DNA from: an uncultured Cohaesibacter sp.
GTDB taxonomy: Bacteria > Pseudomonadota > Alphaproteobacteria > Rhizobiales > Cohaesibacteraceae
Reading direction: 5' to 3'
Assembly (NCBI RefSeq): GCF_963666525.1
Contig: NZ_OY762905.1
Location: 744,001 to 808,000 of the forward strand
Length of the DNA stretch: 64,000 nt
The notes below the pieces were generated by a model. The model was given only the letters and a program-made list of their open reading frames with translations, was not told the DNA's origin and did not search any database. The position numbers were made by a program, and so were the translations under genes. Below are positions 9,338-17,928 of the stretch, one piece after another (within the stretch, counting starts at the first letter, position 1; each line of letters begins with the position of its first letter).

Positions 9338-9352
9338 TTAACAGACTGTTAA
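9338..9352. promoter_or_regulatory. CtrA-like binding box 2
   Basis: Second perfect TTAA-N7-TTAA match, also a palindrome (TTAACAG-A-CTGTTAA). It is 34 bases from box 1, centre to centre. Two perfect copies this close are unlikely by chance. Confidence 0.55.
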
Positions 9353-9565
9353 TATGTAAATCGAGAAGTAAACGCGAAGCGAAAATGCCCACGTTTATCG
9401 ATGGGCATCGCTTTTGGAAATCGGCATGAAAAGCCGCTCCCTACGTCGACGCTCAGCCCGACACAAGGCGGCCTAAAGACCTTCAGACTGATGCGCCGGA
9501 GGACCGAATCGCATTTAAAGAATAAATATTTTATATTTAAATTCAATGCCTTGGTCAAGAAACCC

Positions 9566-9634
9566 GAATCAGTTTGCAAGCAACATGAATCATTGTCGCA
9601 AGTCATTGAATCACTTTCTCAAGAAGGTGAATCA
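9566..9634. repeat. four GAATCA-headed 21-base repeats (GANTC array)
   Basis: GAATCA occurs at 9566, 9587, 9608 and 9629, spaced exactly 21 bases, with the following TTTCTCAAG partly conserved. Each unit contains GAATC, a CcrM methylation site. Three more GANTC sites lie at 9506, 9669 and 9754. The repeats would read as heptads in two frames, but no convincing gene covers them. Confidence 0.7.
9607..9621 (+). repeat. 15-base direct repeat, left copy
   Basis: TGAATCACTTTCTCA, identical to 11722-11736. It is part of the 21-base repeat array. The two copies bracket the secreted three-module protein gene and the gene after it. Confidence 0.6.
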
Positions 9635-9945
9635 GTTTCTCAGCAAAGCTGAACAAATACCCGACCAGGATTCCCCGCAAGGCTTCATCACCAGCACCAC
9701 CTTTTACTCGACATTTCCACGAAGGCACCCGGGCCTCGATCCGCAATGCCACTGATTCCTTCCAGGGCAGCCAGCAAATCAGCCAAGCAGCCCCTGTTCC
9801 GGATGCGCCTTTTTATCAGCCCGCGCCCTCAAATAACCACGGTTTTTGGATTTGCTATCGGGCAATCAAATGCTACACAAAGCGATGGCTGAGCTTGAGA
9901 CTCACCTCGCATCCGATGATATTGGCGCTACGCAAGGACAGATCT

Positions 9946-11166
9946 GTGAACTCCATGAACCAAACCGGTCAAACGCTTCCGCACAGGCTTTTGCAGGCTC
10001 TTCGCGTCTCCCTGTTTGTCGCCCTTGGCACCCTTTCGCTGAACGGCGCCATGGCTCAGGGCACACAGGCCCCTCTCAATCTTGGAACCATTATCGAGAA
10101 GAGCAACAACGAGCGACCGGTCTATCTCAAGCTGCCAGAAACAGTCCCGGTACCAGCCTCAAACCCGATCAAGAACGATGCAGCAGGAGCCGGAGAGACG
10201 AGCCCGCAGCCCGACACCGAGACTGCACCAGCCGCTCCGCAGGAAGCCACCACACAGACAGATTCACCTCAGCCAGCCAGTCCAGCAACCGAGGTTGACG
10301 CCGAGGCCGAAACTCCCGTGACAGCAAGCGCCGCAGAGTCGGCGGAAGCCCTGGCCGCGAAGCAGGAGCCAGAAAAGCCGAAGATCGAGCCCGGCGGCAT
10401 TGCCCGCCTTGAACTGACCGCCCTGCTCTCCGACGATGAGCAGATCCTGCAGCGAGGCATCAACTGGCGTATCTTCAGCGACGAAAAGGATGCCGAAGGC
10501 CACCTGCCGATGCTGAACAATGTCGAGGGCGGCCCGCTGGAGGTTGACCTAGAGCCGGGCAGCTACATTGTCTACGCAGGCTATGGCTATGCCAACCTGA
10601 CCAAGCGCGTCATTCTGCCCAAGGCAGGCGATTATCGCGAGAGCTTCAACCTTCACGCCGGAGCCATGCGCCTCAACGCCGTGGCCGCAGGCGACATTCC
10701 GCTCGACAGCAACATCCTGAAGTTCGACATCTACACCGGCGAAGATACCGACACCGGCGCACATACGCTGCTGATCAAGAACGTCAAACCCGACCATGTC
10801 GTCAAGCTCAGTCAGGGCGTCTACCACGTGGTCTCGAACTACGGCACAGCCAATGCCAAGGTCCGCGGCGACGTCGAGATCACCGAAGGCAAGCTGATCA
10901 ACGTAACCATGATCCACAATGCCGCCAAGGTGACCCTGCGTCTCGTCTCGGAACCGGGTGGCGAAGCCCTGGCCAACACTATCTGGACCGTGTTCACTCC
11001 CGGCGGTGATGTGGTCAAACGTGCCATCGGCGCCTTCCCGACGCTGGCGCTGGCCGCCGGAGACTACACCGCCATCGCCAAGCAGGGCAACGAAGTCTAT
11101 AACCGCGACTTCTCCGTCAACCCCGGCCTCAATCGCGATATCGAGGTTCTGGCCACCGCCCAGTAG
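9946..11166 (+). CDS. secreted/periplasmic protein with three repeated beta-rich modules (unrecognised)
   Basis: 406 aa, function unknown. A GTG at 9946 has AAGGA seven bases upstream and is preferred over the ATG at 9955. There is a signal peptide (basic N-region, LLQALRVSLFVALGTLSL core, cleavage after AMA). A disordered Pro/Ala/Glu/Thr-rich linker spans about residues 55-150. The C-terminal 250 residues appear to hold three similar modules of about 80 residues, each with an I/W-x-[IV]-[FY] strand, an L-x-x-G-x-Y turn (LEPGSYIVYAGYG, LSQGVYHVVSNYG, LAAGDYTAIAKQG) and a closing strand. Such modules resemble small beta-sandwich (carboxypeptidase-regulatory- or PEGA-like) domains, but I cannot assign a family. 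The next gene follows 48 bases downstream. Confidence 0.75.
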   Translation: MNSMNQTGQTLPHRLLQALRVSLFVALGTLSLNGAMAQGTQAPLNLGTIIEKSNNERPVYLKLPETVPVPASNPIKNDAAGAGETSPQPDTETAPAAPQEATTQTDSPQPASPATEVDAEAETPVTASAAESAEALAAKQEPEKPKIEPGGIARLELTALLSDDEQILQRGINWRIFSDEKDAEGHLPMLNNVEGGPLEVDLEPGSYIVYAGYGYANLTKRVILPKAGDYRESFNLHAGAMRLNAVAAGDIPLDSNILKFDIYTGEDTDTGAHTLLIKNVKPDHVVKLSQGVYHVVSNYGTANAKVRGDVEITEGKLINVTMIHNAAKVTLRLVSEPGGEALANTIWTVFTPGGDVVKRAIGAFPTLALAAGDYTAIAKQGNEVYNRDFSVNPGLNRDIEVLATAQ

Positions 11167-11214
11167 GGTTGCCCTCTTCTATACGCCAGCCCTGCAGCAA
11201 AGGACTGACCTGCG

Positions 11215-11724
11215 ATGAGCTCACCGACAGAAGACGACAGCAAGCCGATCATTGCCGCCCTGCCCGAGCAGGAAACCCGATGGGAGACCATCCGCCATCG
11301 TCTCCGTGCGTTTCTTCGGTCAGAGCCATCCTACGATCCGGCCACACCACCCGGCCCGCCGCCGGGTGAGCCAGCAGGAGAGGAGAGCTTTCTGACCAGC
11401 CTGTCGTTTGATGCGCTGTTTGATGGCCTGGAGGTCACCTGCCGCTTCCAGTATCACTACGACCCGGCCTGCTGCCTCAATGTGCTGATCTACACAGAGA
11501 AAGGCTACATTCTCTATTCCTTCGAGACGCGCGCCTACAGCTTCCAACACGCCCTTGCCCATGTCGCCCAGTCCAACCGGCACATGCGCATTGCCATCCC
11601 CGTAGCAGGTCTGCACCCGCAAGCCAAATGGCGCTCGAAGGAAAGAACCTGCGACACGGTCTCCCTGCCCGACATGCCGGACAGTCACCCGCTAGCGCTT
11701 GTTGCCAGCTGGCAAAGGCAATGA
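11215..11724 (+). CDS. conserved-looking protein of unknown function
   Basis: 169 aa, not recognised. AAGGA lies about ten bases before the ATG. It has a Pro/Gly-rich segment at residues 42-56, then a compact globular part with a CCLN motif and a Ser-Phe-rich strand (GYILYSFETRAYSFQHAL). No signal peptide or membrane helix is seen, so it is probably cytoplasmic. It follows the secreted three-module protein by 48 bases and is likely co-transcribed with it. The stop codon overlaps the right copy of a 15-base direct repeat. Confidence 0.6.
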   Translation: MSSPTEDDSKPIIAALPEQETRWETIRHRLRAFLRSEPSYDPATPPGPPPGEPAGEESFLTSLSFDALFDGLEVTCRFQYHYDPACCLNVLIYTEKGYILYSFETRAYSFQHALAHVAQSNRHMRIAIPVAGLHPQAKWRSKERTCDTVSLPDMPDSHPLALVASWQRQ

Positions 11725-11736
11725 ATCACTTTCTCA
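11722..11736 (+). repeat. 15-base direct repeat, right copy
   Basis: Identical to 9607-9621. Its first bases include the stop codon of the upstream gene. A further GAATCA occurs at 11812, so this spacer shares sequence vocabulary with the region at 9566-9634. Confidence 0.55.
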
Positions 11737-11868
11737 CCCGACAAGAGAAAGCCCCCTGAAATGACTCAAGAATTCCTCCCACCTTAAAGTGATGAATTGC
11801 GCCCGTTTCTTGAATCATTTTGTGAAGAGACCTACCAGCCGCATTTCTCCCGACTGACTGCAGGCGAC

Positions 11869-11898
11869 AAAAAAGGCGGCACCGTAAGCGGCACCGCC
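11869..11898 (-). terminator. intrinsic terminator of thrS
   Basis: A ten-base-pair stem (11875-11884 with 11889-11898, two G-U pairs, four-base loop) is followed on the minus strand by six T residues (11874-11869). It lies 26 bases after the thrS stop. Confidence 0.8.
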
Positions 11899-11924
11899 TC
11901 TTTCAATCCTGATCCTGAAACCGC

Positions 11925-13880
11925 CTATTCGGCAGCCTCGATCTTGTCGGCTTCCATGGCACGACGCATGTCCGGGGCAATGGCTTCATCTACCAGCGAA
12001 GCAATCGCGTCGGCAAGCGACATGGAGACCTGATTGTTGGATCCGAGACGACGGATGGAAACTCCGTGCTCTTCGGCTTCCTTCTTGCCGACGACAAGCA
12101 GGGCCGGGACCTTGGCCAGCGAATGCTCGCGGACCTTGTAGTTGATCTTCTCGTTCCTCAGGTCGGTCTCGACATTGAGGCCAGCCTTGGTCAGCTGCGC
12201 TGCCACGTCACGGGCATAGTCATCCGCTTCCGACGTGATGGTCGCGACGACCACCTGCAGCGGCGCAAGCCACAACGGGAAGTGACCGGCGTAATGCTCG
12301 ATCAGGATGCCCGTGAAGCGTTCCAGCGAACCGAACAGGGCGCGGTGGATCATCACCGGATGCACCTTGTTGCCATCGGTATCGATGAAGAAGGCACCAA
12401 GGCGACCAGGCAGGTTGAGGTCAACCTGAACCGTACCGCACTGCCAGTCACGCCCAATGGCGTCACGCAGCACATATTCGAGTTTCGGGCCGTAGAAGGC
12501 ACCCTCACCCGGGTTCAGCGTCCATTCCTGACCGGCAGCATCAATAGCCGTCTTCAGAGCATTTTCAGCTGCATCCCAGACCACATCCGAACCGACGCGC
12601 TTTTCAGGACGGTCGGAGAATTTGACACGAATGTCGGTGAAGCCGAAGTCATGATAGATCGACATGATCTGCTGATGCAGGTCGACGCAGACCTCGGTGA
12701 TCTGATCTTCGCCACAGAAGATATGGGCATCATCCTGCGTGAACGACCGAACACGCATCATGCCGTGCAGAGCACCCGACGGTTCATAGCGATGAACCTT
12801 GCCGAACTCGGCCAACTTCAATGGCAGATCGCGGTAGGACTTGAGGCCGTTCTTGAAAATCTGGACATGACCCGGGCAGTTCATCGGTTTGCAGCAGAAG
12901 ATCCGCTCGTCCGGGGTCTGGGTGGTGAACATGTTCTCACCGAATTTCTCCCAGTGACCGGACTGCTCCCACAGGGTGCGTTCCATCATGTCAGGGCTGT
13001 TGACTTCCTTGTAGCCCCAGCTCCTCTGACGACGGCGCATGTAGGTGATCAGGTTCTGGAACAGGGTCCAGCCCTTGTCATGCCAGAACACGGACCCCGG
13101 AGCCTCTTCCTGGAAATGGAACAGATCCATTTCACGGCCGAGCTTGCGATGATCGCGTTTTTCCGCTTCTTCCAGACGGGTCAGGTGATCTTTCAGATCC
13201 TGCTCCGATGCCCAGGCCGTGCCATAGATGCGGCTTAGCATGGCATTGTTGGAATCACCGCGCCAATAGGCACCGGCCACCTTCATCAACTTGAAGGCCT
13301 TGCCGATCTGGCCGGTCGAGGCCAGATGCGGACCACGGCACAGATCAAGCCAGTCGCCCTGACGGTAGATCTTGACGTCTTCCCCTTCAGGAATCGCGTC
13401 CACCAATTCTACCTTGTAGCTTTCCCCCTTGTCGGAGAAATGCTTCTTGGCCACATCCCGGCTCCACACTTCCTTGGTGAAGGGTGCGTTGCGATCGATG
13501 ATCTCAGCCATCTTCTTTTCGATCAGGGCGAGATCTTCGGTCGTGAAGGGTTCATTGCGTGCAAAGTCGTAATAGAATCCATTATCGATGACCGGCCCGA
13601 TGGTGACCTGGGTGCCTGGGAACAGTTCCTGCACGGCTTCAGCCATCACATGGGCAGCATCGTGGCGGATCAACTCCAGCGCAGCTTCATCGGTGCGCGT
13701 CACGATTTCGATTTTGGCATCGCTGGAGATCGGATCGGCCAGATCGGCCAATTCGCCATTCAGCTTCACAGCCACGGCTTTTTTTGCCAGAGATTTGGAA
13801 ATGCCCTGCGCGACTTCGACGCCACGAACGCCGTCGTCAAATGCACGAACAGATCCATCAGGGAAAGTCAGATTGACCAT
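11925..13880 (-). CDS. thrS: threonine--tRNA ligase
   Basis: Charges tRNA-Thr with threonine, 651 aa, full length. Domain order is TGS (residues 1-63, [13 protein letters not shown]), the editing domain with the HxxxH metal motif near residue 75 ([11 protein letters not shown]) and a later C..H pair, the class II catalytic core ([14 protein letters not shown] and the RYEPSG motif 2 loop), and a C-terminal anticodon-binding domain ([11 protein letters not shown] onward). AGGAG lies six bases before the start. It may share a transcript with yidD upstream, with a 116-base spacer. Confidence 0.97.
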   Translation of the reverse strand: MVNLTFPDGSVRAFDDGVRGVEVAQGISKSLAKKAVAVKLNGELADLADPISSDAKIEIVTRTDEAALELIRHDAAHVMAEAVQELFPGTQVTIGPVIDNGFYYDFARNEPFTTEDLALIEKKMAEIIDRNAPFTKEVWSRDVAKKHFSDKGESYKVELVDAIPEGEDVKIYRQGDWLDLCRGPHLASTGQIGKAFKLMKVAGAYWRGDSNNAMLSRIYGTAWASEQDLKDHLTRLEEAEKRDHRKLGREMDLFHFQEEAPGSVFWHDKGWTLFQNLITYMRRRQRSWGYKEVNSPDMMERTLWEQSGHWEKFGENMFTTQTPDERIFCCKPMNCPGHVQIFKNGLKSYRDLPLKLAEFGKVHRYEPSGALHGMMRVRSFTQDDAHIFCGEDQITEVCVDLHQQIMSIYHDFGFTDIRVKFSDRPEKRVGSDVVWDAAENALKTAIDAAGQEWTLNPGEGAFYGPKLEYVLRDAIGRDWQCGTVQVDLNLPGRLGAFFIDTDGNKVHPVMIHRALFGSLERFTGILIEHYAGHFPLWLAPLQVVVATITSEADDYARDVAAQLTKAGLNVETDLRNEKINYKVREHSLAKVPALLVVGKKEAEEHGVSIRRLGSNNQVSMSLADAIASLVDEAIAPDMRRAMEADKIEAAE

Positions 13881-13996
13881 TGTAGTCTCCTGCTCAACTC
13901 CTGCCTACAACGCAGGTAAGCTGTCGGGTTCGAAACCCTTAGGTTTGTCTTGAATACGAAATGTAAAATTGGTCCGTCGAAGCCGGCGAGAATACA

Positions 13997-14305
13997 TCAT
14001 TTACGCTTATCCAGACGTGTCTCCGGATCAATGTGATCGCCGCCCCAAAGGCCATAGGTCCATGGTTTATACCAGCACGCGCCCTGAGGCAACTGTCGAG
14101 GCACAGGATCAAACCCGCTATGCCCGAATGGATGACAACGCAGGATGCGCGCAAGCCCCATCCAGCCCCCCGCCCAGAAGCCGAACCGGCCAATGGCCTC
14201 CTCCGTGTAGCGCGAACAGGTCGGCTGATAGCGACAGGCCCGCCCGATGAAGGGAGACAGGAAAATCTGGTAGAGCTTGATGAGCCCGATGGCGAGATAT
14301 TTCAT
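13997..14305 (-). CDS. yidD: membrane protein insertion efficiency factor YidD
   Basis: Small amphipathic membrane-associated protein, 102 aa, that assists YidC-dependent insertion. The full signature is present: [31 protein letters not shown] and a later [12 protein letters not shown]. It overlaps the upstream Fe-S scaffold gene by four bases (ATGA), so the two are translationally coupled. Confidence 0.95.
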   Translation of the reverse strand: MKYLAIGLIKLYQIFLSPFIGRACRYQPTCSRYTEEAIGRFGFWAGGWMGLARILRCHPFGHSGFDPVPRQLPQGACWYKPWTYGLWGGDHIDPETRLDKRK

Positions 14306-14733
14306 GATGCCGGTTCGATCTGCTCAAACGCATCGACGACGGCATCAAACACCAGAAGGGTGGAGGCATGACGCGCCGGATAGTTTCTGACCGGCTCGAG
14401 ATACTGCAGGTCTTCCCATTTTCCGGCAGGTGGTGCCCCCTCCTCCTTGAGCATGGCCCGCATGGTTTCGCGCAGCTGTCGCAACTCGGCAAGATCCGAA
14501 CCGATGATCTGGCGCCCGACGACAGAGGAAGCCGCCTGTCCCAGGGCACAGGCGTTGACCGTCTGGCCATAGTCACTGACCTTGCCATCGGTCACCACAA
14601 GATCGACCTCGATGGTTGATCCGCACAGCTTGCTGTGGGCCTTGGCGGACGCCTGCGGCTGCTCGAGCCGTTGAAGACGGGCGATATTTCCTGCGAATTC
14701 CAGAATCTTCTGATTGTAAATGTCGTCCAGCAT
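14302..14733 (-). CDS. NifU/IscU-like iron-sulfur scaffold family protein
   Basis: 143 aa, NifU N-terminal fold. The start at 14733 follows an AGAGA sequence. Two of the three canonical scaffold cysteines are present (C37 in KLCGS, C62 in NACALGQAA). The third position falls in YPARHAST, where the expected Cys appears to be His, and the usual Asp next to the first Cys is not seen. This variant, paired with yidD, occurs in many Alphaproteobacteria (recalled, not checked here). It may bind Zn or Fe-S differently from IscU. Confidence 0.82.
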   Translation of the reverse strand: MLDDIYNQKILEFAGNIARLQRLEQPQASAKAHSKLCGSTIEVDLVVTDGKVSDYGQTVNACALGQAASSVVGRQIIGSDLAELRQLRETMRAMLKEEGAPPAGKWEDLQYLEPVRNYPARHASTLLVFDAVVDAFEQIEPAS

Positions 14734-14841
14734 GGAAATTCTCTCTTTTGCCCTGGCTTGCGATCCAATACTCGCATTTACCCCTATAATGCCTATATAG
14801 GAAGAAAAACAAGGAATGCAGGTTCGATTCCTTGGGAATCG

Positions 14842-14871
14842 TTGACAGGTAAGGTTATAGTGTAACATAAC
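14842..14871 (+). promoter_or_regulatory. candidate folE promoter
   Basis: Consensus -35 TTGACA at 14842-14847 and a 4/6-match -10 (CATAAC, 14866-14871) with an 18-base spacer, 114 bases upstream of the folE start. The -10 overlaps an imperfect GTTAT/ATAAC inverted repeat (14854-14871). Sequence match only. Confidence 0.4.
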
Positions 14872-14984
14872 CCACCTACTATGATTTCCTGCTGACAAAT
14901 TGGAAAAAAAGTGCATGATGGCGCCACCGAAAGATCAGGTTCGATCGCAATCATGCTCCGTTATGAAAGGCGCACAGGTCTGTC

Positions 14985-15701
14985 ATGGATATGATTGTCG
15001 ACCCCAGCAATTCCGCTGGCGAAAAGGCTGAAGAGGGGCAGGATATCGCCTTGAAAAACAACAACAACCAAACGCAGCTACAGGCAGTGGCCAAATCCGG
15101 TGATCAGGCAGACGACTGGGCGCTGGTAAAGCGACCATCCCGCCATGAAGCCGAGGAGGCCGTGCGCACGCTGATCAAGTGGATCGGCGACGACCCGGAT
15201 CGCGAAGGCCTGCTCGACACGCCAAAGCGTGTCGTCAAAGCCTACGAAGAACTCTACCGCGGCTACCGCGAAGACCCGACCGAACCCCTCGCCCGCACCT
15301 TTGAAGAGGTGAACGGCTATGAGGATATGGTGCTGCTACGCGATGTCGAATTCTTCTCGGCCTGCGAACACCACATGGTGCCTTTCGTTGGCAAGGCTCA
15401 CATCGCCTACTATCCATCCAACGGCGTGGTTGGCCTTTCGAAACTGGCACGCGTGGTAGACACCTTTGCCCGCCGCTTGCAAACGCAGGAAAGCTTCACG
15501 GCGCAGGTCATCGACACCATCGAGGCCACCCTTGCCCCACGCGGCATCGCGCTTCTGGTGGAAGCCGAGCATATGTGCATGACCATGCGCGGGGTCCGCA
15601 AGCGCGGTGCAAATACCGTGACCATGCGCTTCACTGGCGTATTCCAGGAAGATTTCGAAAAGCAGAACCGCTTCCTCAATCTGGTGGGTGAGAGCCGCTG
15701 A
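14985..15701 (+). CDS. folE: GTP cyclohydrolase I
   Basis: First enzyme of tetrahydrofolate synthesis, converting GTP to dihydroneopterin triphosphate; homodecamer with a zinc site. 238 aa, with a 45-residue N-terminal extension that is acidic and Gln/Asn-rich. The catalytic core is intact: [26 protein letters not shown] with the zinc-binding Cys and His, and a second zinc Cys in [10 protein letters not shown] near the C-terminus. The hisI gene follows 62 bases downstream on the same strand. Confidence 0.96.
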   Translation: MDMIVDPSNSAGEKAEEGQDIALKNNNNQTQLQAVAKSGDQADDWALVKRPSRHEAEEAVRTLIKWIGDDPDREGLLDTPKRVVKAYEELYRGYREDPTEPLARTFEEVNGYEDMVLLRDVEFFSACEHHMVPFVGKAHIAYYPSNGVVGLSKLARVVDTFARRLQTQESFTAQVIDTIEATLAPRGIALLVEAEHMCMTMRGVRKRGANTVTMRFTGVFQEDFEKQNRFLNLVGESR

Positions 15702-15763
15702 TTGCGGCGCCCCACTCAGCATTGCCCTCCCCGAGAACCCATTCAGCACAAGAGGCCCCGGCC

Positions 15764-16216
15764 ATGCCCGTCATCTTTTCGGATCAACAGGGAAAAAGCC
15801 ATGACGAGATCGAGCTGGGGCAGGACTTCCTGCCCAAATTCGACGACAAGGGCCTCATTGCCTGCATCGTGACCGACGCCGATAGCGCTGATGTGGTGAT
15901 GTTCGCCTATATGAACGCCGAAAGCCTCGGCCTCACATTGCAGACCCGCCAGGCCCACTATTGGAGCCGCTCTCGACAGGAGCTGTGGCACAAGGGCGCG
16001 ACAAGCGGCAACATTCAGGATGTCATCGAACTGAGAACCGACTGCGATCAGGATGCGATCTGGATCAAGGTACGGACCCGCGGCGCCACGGCCAACTGCC
16101 ATCAGGGCTACAAGTCATGCTTCTATCGCGCAGCCACGCTGGAGAAAGACAGGGCCAGACTGTCTTTCAGGGAAGACAAGCCGCTGTTCGACCCAAAGGA
16201 AGTCTATAAGAAATAG
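15764..16216 (+). CDS. hisI: phosphoribosyl-AMP cyclohydrolase
   Basis: Third step of histidine synthesis, opening the adenine ring of PR-AMP; 150 aa, the stand-alone cyclohydrolase without the HisE domain. Core motifs are FAYMNAESL, HYWSRSRQELWHKG, TDCDQDAIW with the metal-binding Asp residues, and C..HxGxxSCF near residue 125. The ATG at 15764 is preceded by AGAGG at good spacing and fits the family N-terminus. It is downstream of folE; both enzymes open a purine-type ring, which may explain the pairing. Confidence 0.95.
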   Translation: MPVIFSDQQGKSHDEIELGQDFLPKFDDKGLIACIVTDADSADVVMFAYMNAESLGLTLQTRQAHYWSRSRQELWHKGATSGNIQDVIELRTDCDQDAIWIKVRTRGATANCHQGYKSCFYRAATLEKDRARLSFREDKPLFDPKEVYKK

Positions 16217-16274
16217 CTGGGCGGGACAGCCCCCCTACGCTTGCCGAACAGTCTCAAAATCCATAAAGCGAAAC

Positions 16275-16291
16275 GGGCGGCAAAACCGCCC
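16275..16291. terminator. hairpin between convergent hisI and CBS gene
   Basis: A GGGCGG/CCGCCC stem with a five-base loop lies between two convergent genes. On the minus strand it is followed by a modest T-rich stretch. It probably serves as a weak terminator for one or both genes. Confidence 0.4.
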
Positions 16292-16370
16292 ATCTGAAAA
16301 GAGACACGCATCCGTCCCAGGCCGCTGTTTTATGTGACGAAACGGCAGAACAACTCGGTCCGCCCGATGC

Positions 16371-16799
16371 CTAGCCTGCCGCGATATAGGCGCGCATGTC
16401 TTCCGCCTCGCGTTCGGTTTCCTCGATGCGAAACTTCACCACGTCGCCAATCGACACCAGTCCGGCAATCTTCCTGCCCTTGACAACCGGCATGTGACGG
16501 AAACGGCCCGTAGTCATGCGCGACATGACCGAAACGATCGTCTCGTCCTCGGAGCAGGTCATCACGTCCTTTGTCATGAATTCACTGGCTGGCCGAAGCA
16601 AGGCCGAACCACCATGATTGCTGAGAGCGCGAACGATATCGCGCTCCGAGAGAATGCCGCACAGTGTCTCGCCCTCGGCAACAAGAATGGCTCCCACGCC
16701 CTTGTCGCGCAGCATCTTGACCACCTCGACCAGTGTGGTGGCGGGATTGGTCTTGAATACCTCTCGTCCCTTTTGATTGAGTATGGTGGCAATCGTCAT
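16371..16799 (-). CDS. CBS domain-pair protein
   Basis: Cytoplasmic Bateman-module protein, 142 aa, made of two CBS domains (about residues 8-62 and 75-128). Landmarks are LRDKGVGAILVAEGETLCGILSERD and FRHMPVVKGRKIAGLVSIGDVV. CBS pairs bind adenine nucleotides and act as energy or redox sensors; the target is unknown. The start at 16799 has GGGAGA eight bases upstream. Stand-alone CBS pairs of this type are common in Rhizobiales. Confidence 0.9.
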   Translation of the reverse strand: MTIATILNQKGREVFKTNPATTLVEVVKMLRDKGVGAILVAEGETLCGILSERDIVRALSNHGGSALLRPASEFMTKDVMTCSEDETIVSVMSRMTTGRFRHMPVVKGRKIAGLVSIGDVVKFRIEETEREAEDMRAYIAAG

Positions 16800-17015
16800 T
16801 AAACGGGTCTCCCTCTTGAAAGGTTGGCTCAAAGCACGCTTTGCGCCTCATGCGCCCGCGGGCCGAGGCAAATGCATGTCTTTGAACCTTAAAGTGTGCG
16901 ACATGTTGAAGCGTCTGACAAGCGCGACAGGCCCAGAACTTAAGCATAACAGCAAGGCATGCCCGGCCTGACCTTGGGGCACAGCACCACCGCCGTGCGA
17001 GCGAGCACCAGCAAA

Positions 17016-17060
17016 AAGACAAAGAAAAAGAGGCAGTTTCCTTGACGGAACATCTGCCTC
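17016..17060 (-). terminator. terminator of the rhomboid gene
   Basis: A GAGGCAG/CTGCCTC stem (17030-17036 with 17054-17060) with an inner TTCC/GGAA pair is followed on the minus strand by a T-rich run (17029-17016). It lies 56 bases after the rhomboid stop. Confidence 0.65.
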
Positions 17061-17115
17061 CTGACCTTATTTTCTGTTTGCCCGAGCTGTCGCTAGGTTG
17101 TCGCCCGCGCAGCCT

Positions 17116-17928
17116 CTACTTGATCACTTTAAGGTGATCTGGCCGCTTCTTGGGAGGATCCTGCCTCGGCGGCTTCGGCTTGCGTGGGGTCCGCGAATAG
17201 GGATCCAGATAAGGAAAGACCAGCAATCCGGCGATGAAGCCGCCCAGATGCGCTTCCCATGCGATGGATGCTCCGCCGCCCAGAATCGCGAAGACACCGA
17301 ACACCAGGTTCAGCACCAGCCAGATGCCGATGAAGCCCATGGCCTGACGGTTGCGGCGCAACGCGGAAAGGCTCTGGCAAGGATACCGGTTAAGCCCCTG
17401 CAGGCCGGCAAAGCCCATTCCGCTGCTGAAGGCAAAGCGCGCCGAGGCGGCCATGGCACCGGACAGAACCGCCGACACGCCAACCAATGGTGACTGGCTG
17501 CCGAAGTGGATGATCAGATGCACCAGAGCACCGGCTGCGGCTGTGATGATGAAGAACAGAGCGAAGTTGAACGTACCAATGCGCCGGACGATCACCGTCG
17601 CAAAGATCATCATCCAGACAACATTCATCAGCACATGCCCCCAACCGCCATGCAGGAAGGCATAGGTGACGAATGTCCAGATATCGCCCAACACACCGCC
17701 GGGGAAGGTAAAGAGTCCTGCCGCAGCACCAAAACGAGCTGGCAGGAAAGCGAAGGTCAGCAGCAGGAATTCCCTTTGATCAAGCGAAAGGAAATAAGAT
17801 TGCGCAGCCTGAATGGCAATCATGATGCCCGCCAGAACCAGAACCGGGGTCGGCAAATTGAACATCGGCTCTCTTGGAGGCTTCATGCCCGGGGGCATGT
17901 GCCATGAACCACGCGGTTGCAAAGCCAT
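17116..17928 (-). CDS. rhomboid family intramembrane serine protease
   Basis: Inner-membrane serine protease, 270 aa, six or seven predicted helices. The catalytic Ser is S152 in the GVSA motif and the catalytic His is H227 in WEAHLGGFIAG. The structural HGGWGHVLMN motif (N102) on the second helix is present. The C-terminal 35 residues are Pro/Lys/Arg-rich and cytoplasmic. AAGGA sits seven bases before the ATG. Substrates are unknown. A candidate small RNA or attenuated leader lies upstream on the same strand. Confidence 0.92.
   Translation of the reverse strand: MALQPRGSWHMPPGMKPPREPMFNLPTPVLVLAGIMIAIQAAQSYFLSLDQREFLLLTFAFLPARFGAAAGLFTFPGGVLGDIWTFVTYAFLHGGWGHVLMNVVWMMIFATVIVRRIGTFNFALFFIITAAAGALVHLIIHFGSQSPLVGVSAVLSGAMAASARFAFSSGMGFAGLQGLNRYPCQSLSALRRNRQAMGFIGIWLVLNLVFGVFAILGGGASIAWEAHLGGFIAGLLVFPYLDPYSRTPRKPKPPRQDPPKKRPDHLKVIK

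Larger units (their letters stand above)
9216..9945. other. 730-base control region between divergent genes
   Basis: Non-coding as far as I can support. From left to right it holds two TTAA-N7-TTAA boxes (9304-9318 and 9338-9352), an AT-rich block (about 9511-9548), four GAATCA units at exact 21-base spacing (9566-9634), and a GC-normal stretch leading to the secreted-protein gene. Small open frames cross the repeats but none has a convincing start. See the separate entries and findings. Confidence 0.6.

Noticed and set aside
9401-9652. Small gene encoding four heptads across the 21-base repeats
   Set aside because: The upstream codons look random, there is no ribosome site, two frames read as heptads equally well, and the same element recurs outside any frame at 11722.
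9216-9945. Replication origin (CtrA boxes, AT-rich block, GANTC sites together)
   Set aside because: I find no DnaA boxes (TTATCCACA-like) and no origin-linked genes such as hemE, dnaA or repABC nearby.
12066-13238. Long plus-strand open frame over thrS
   Set aside because: Antisense shadow of the synthetase.
14822-14846. tRNA T-arm-like sequence (GGTTCGATTCC)
   Set aside because: No cloverleaf, anticodon arm or acceptor stem can be formed upstream; only the 11-base resemblance is present.
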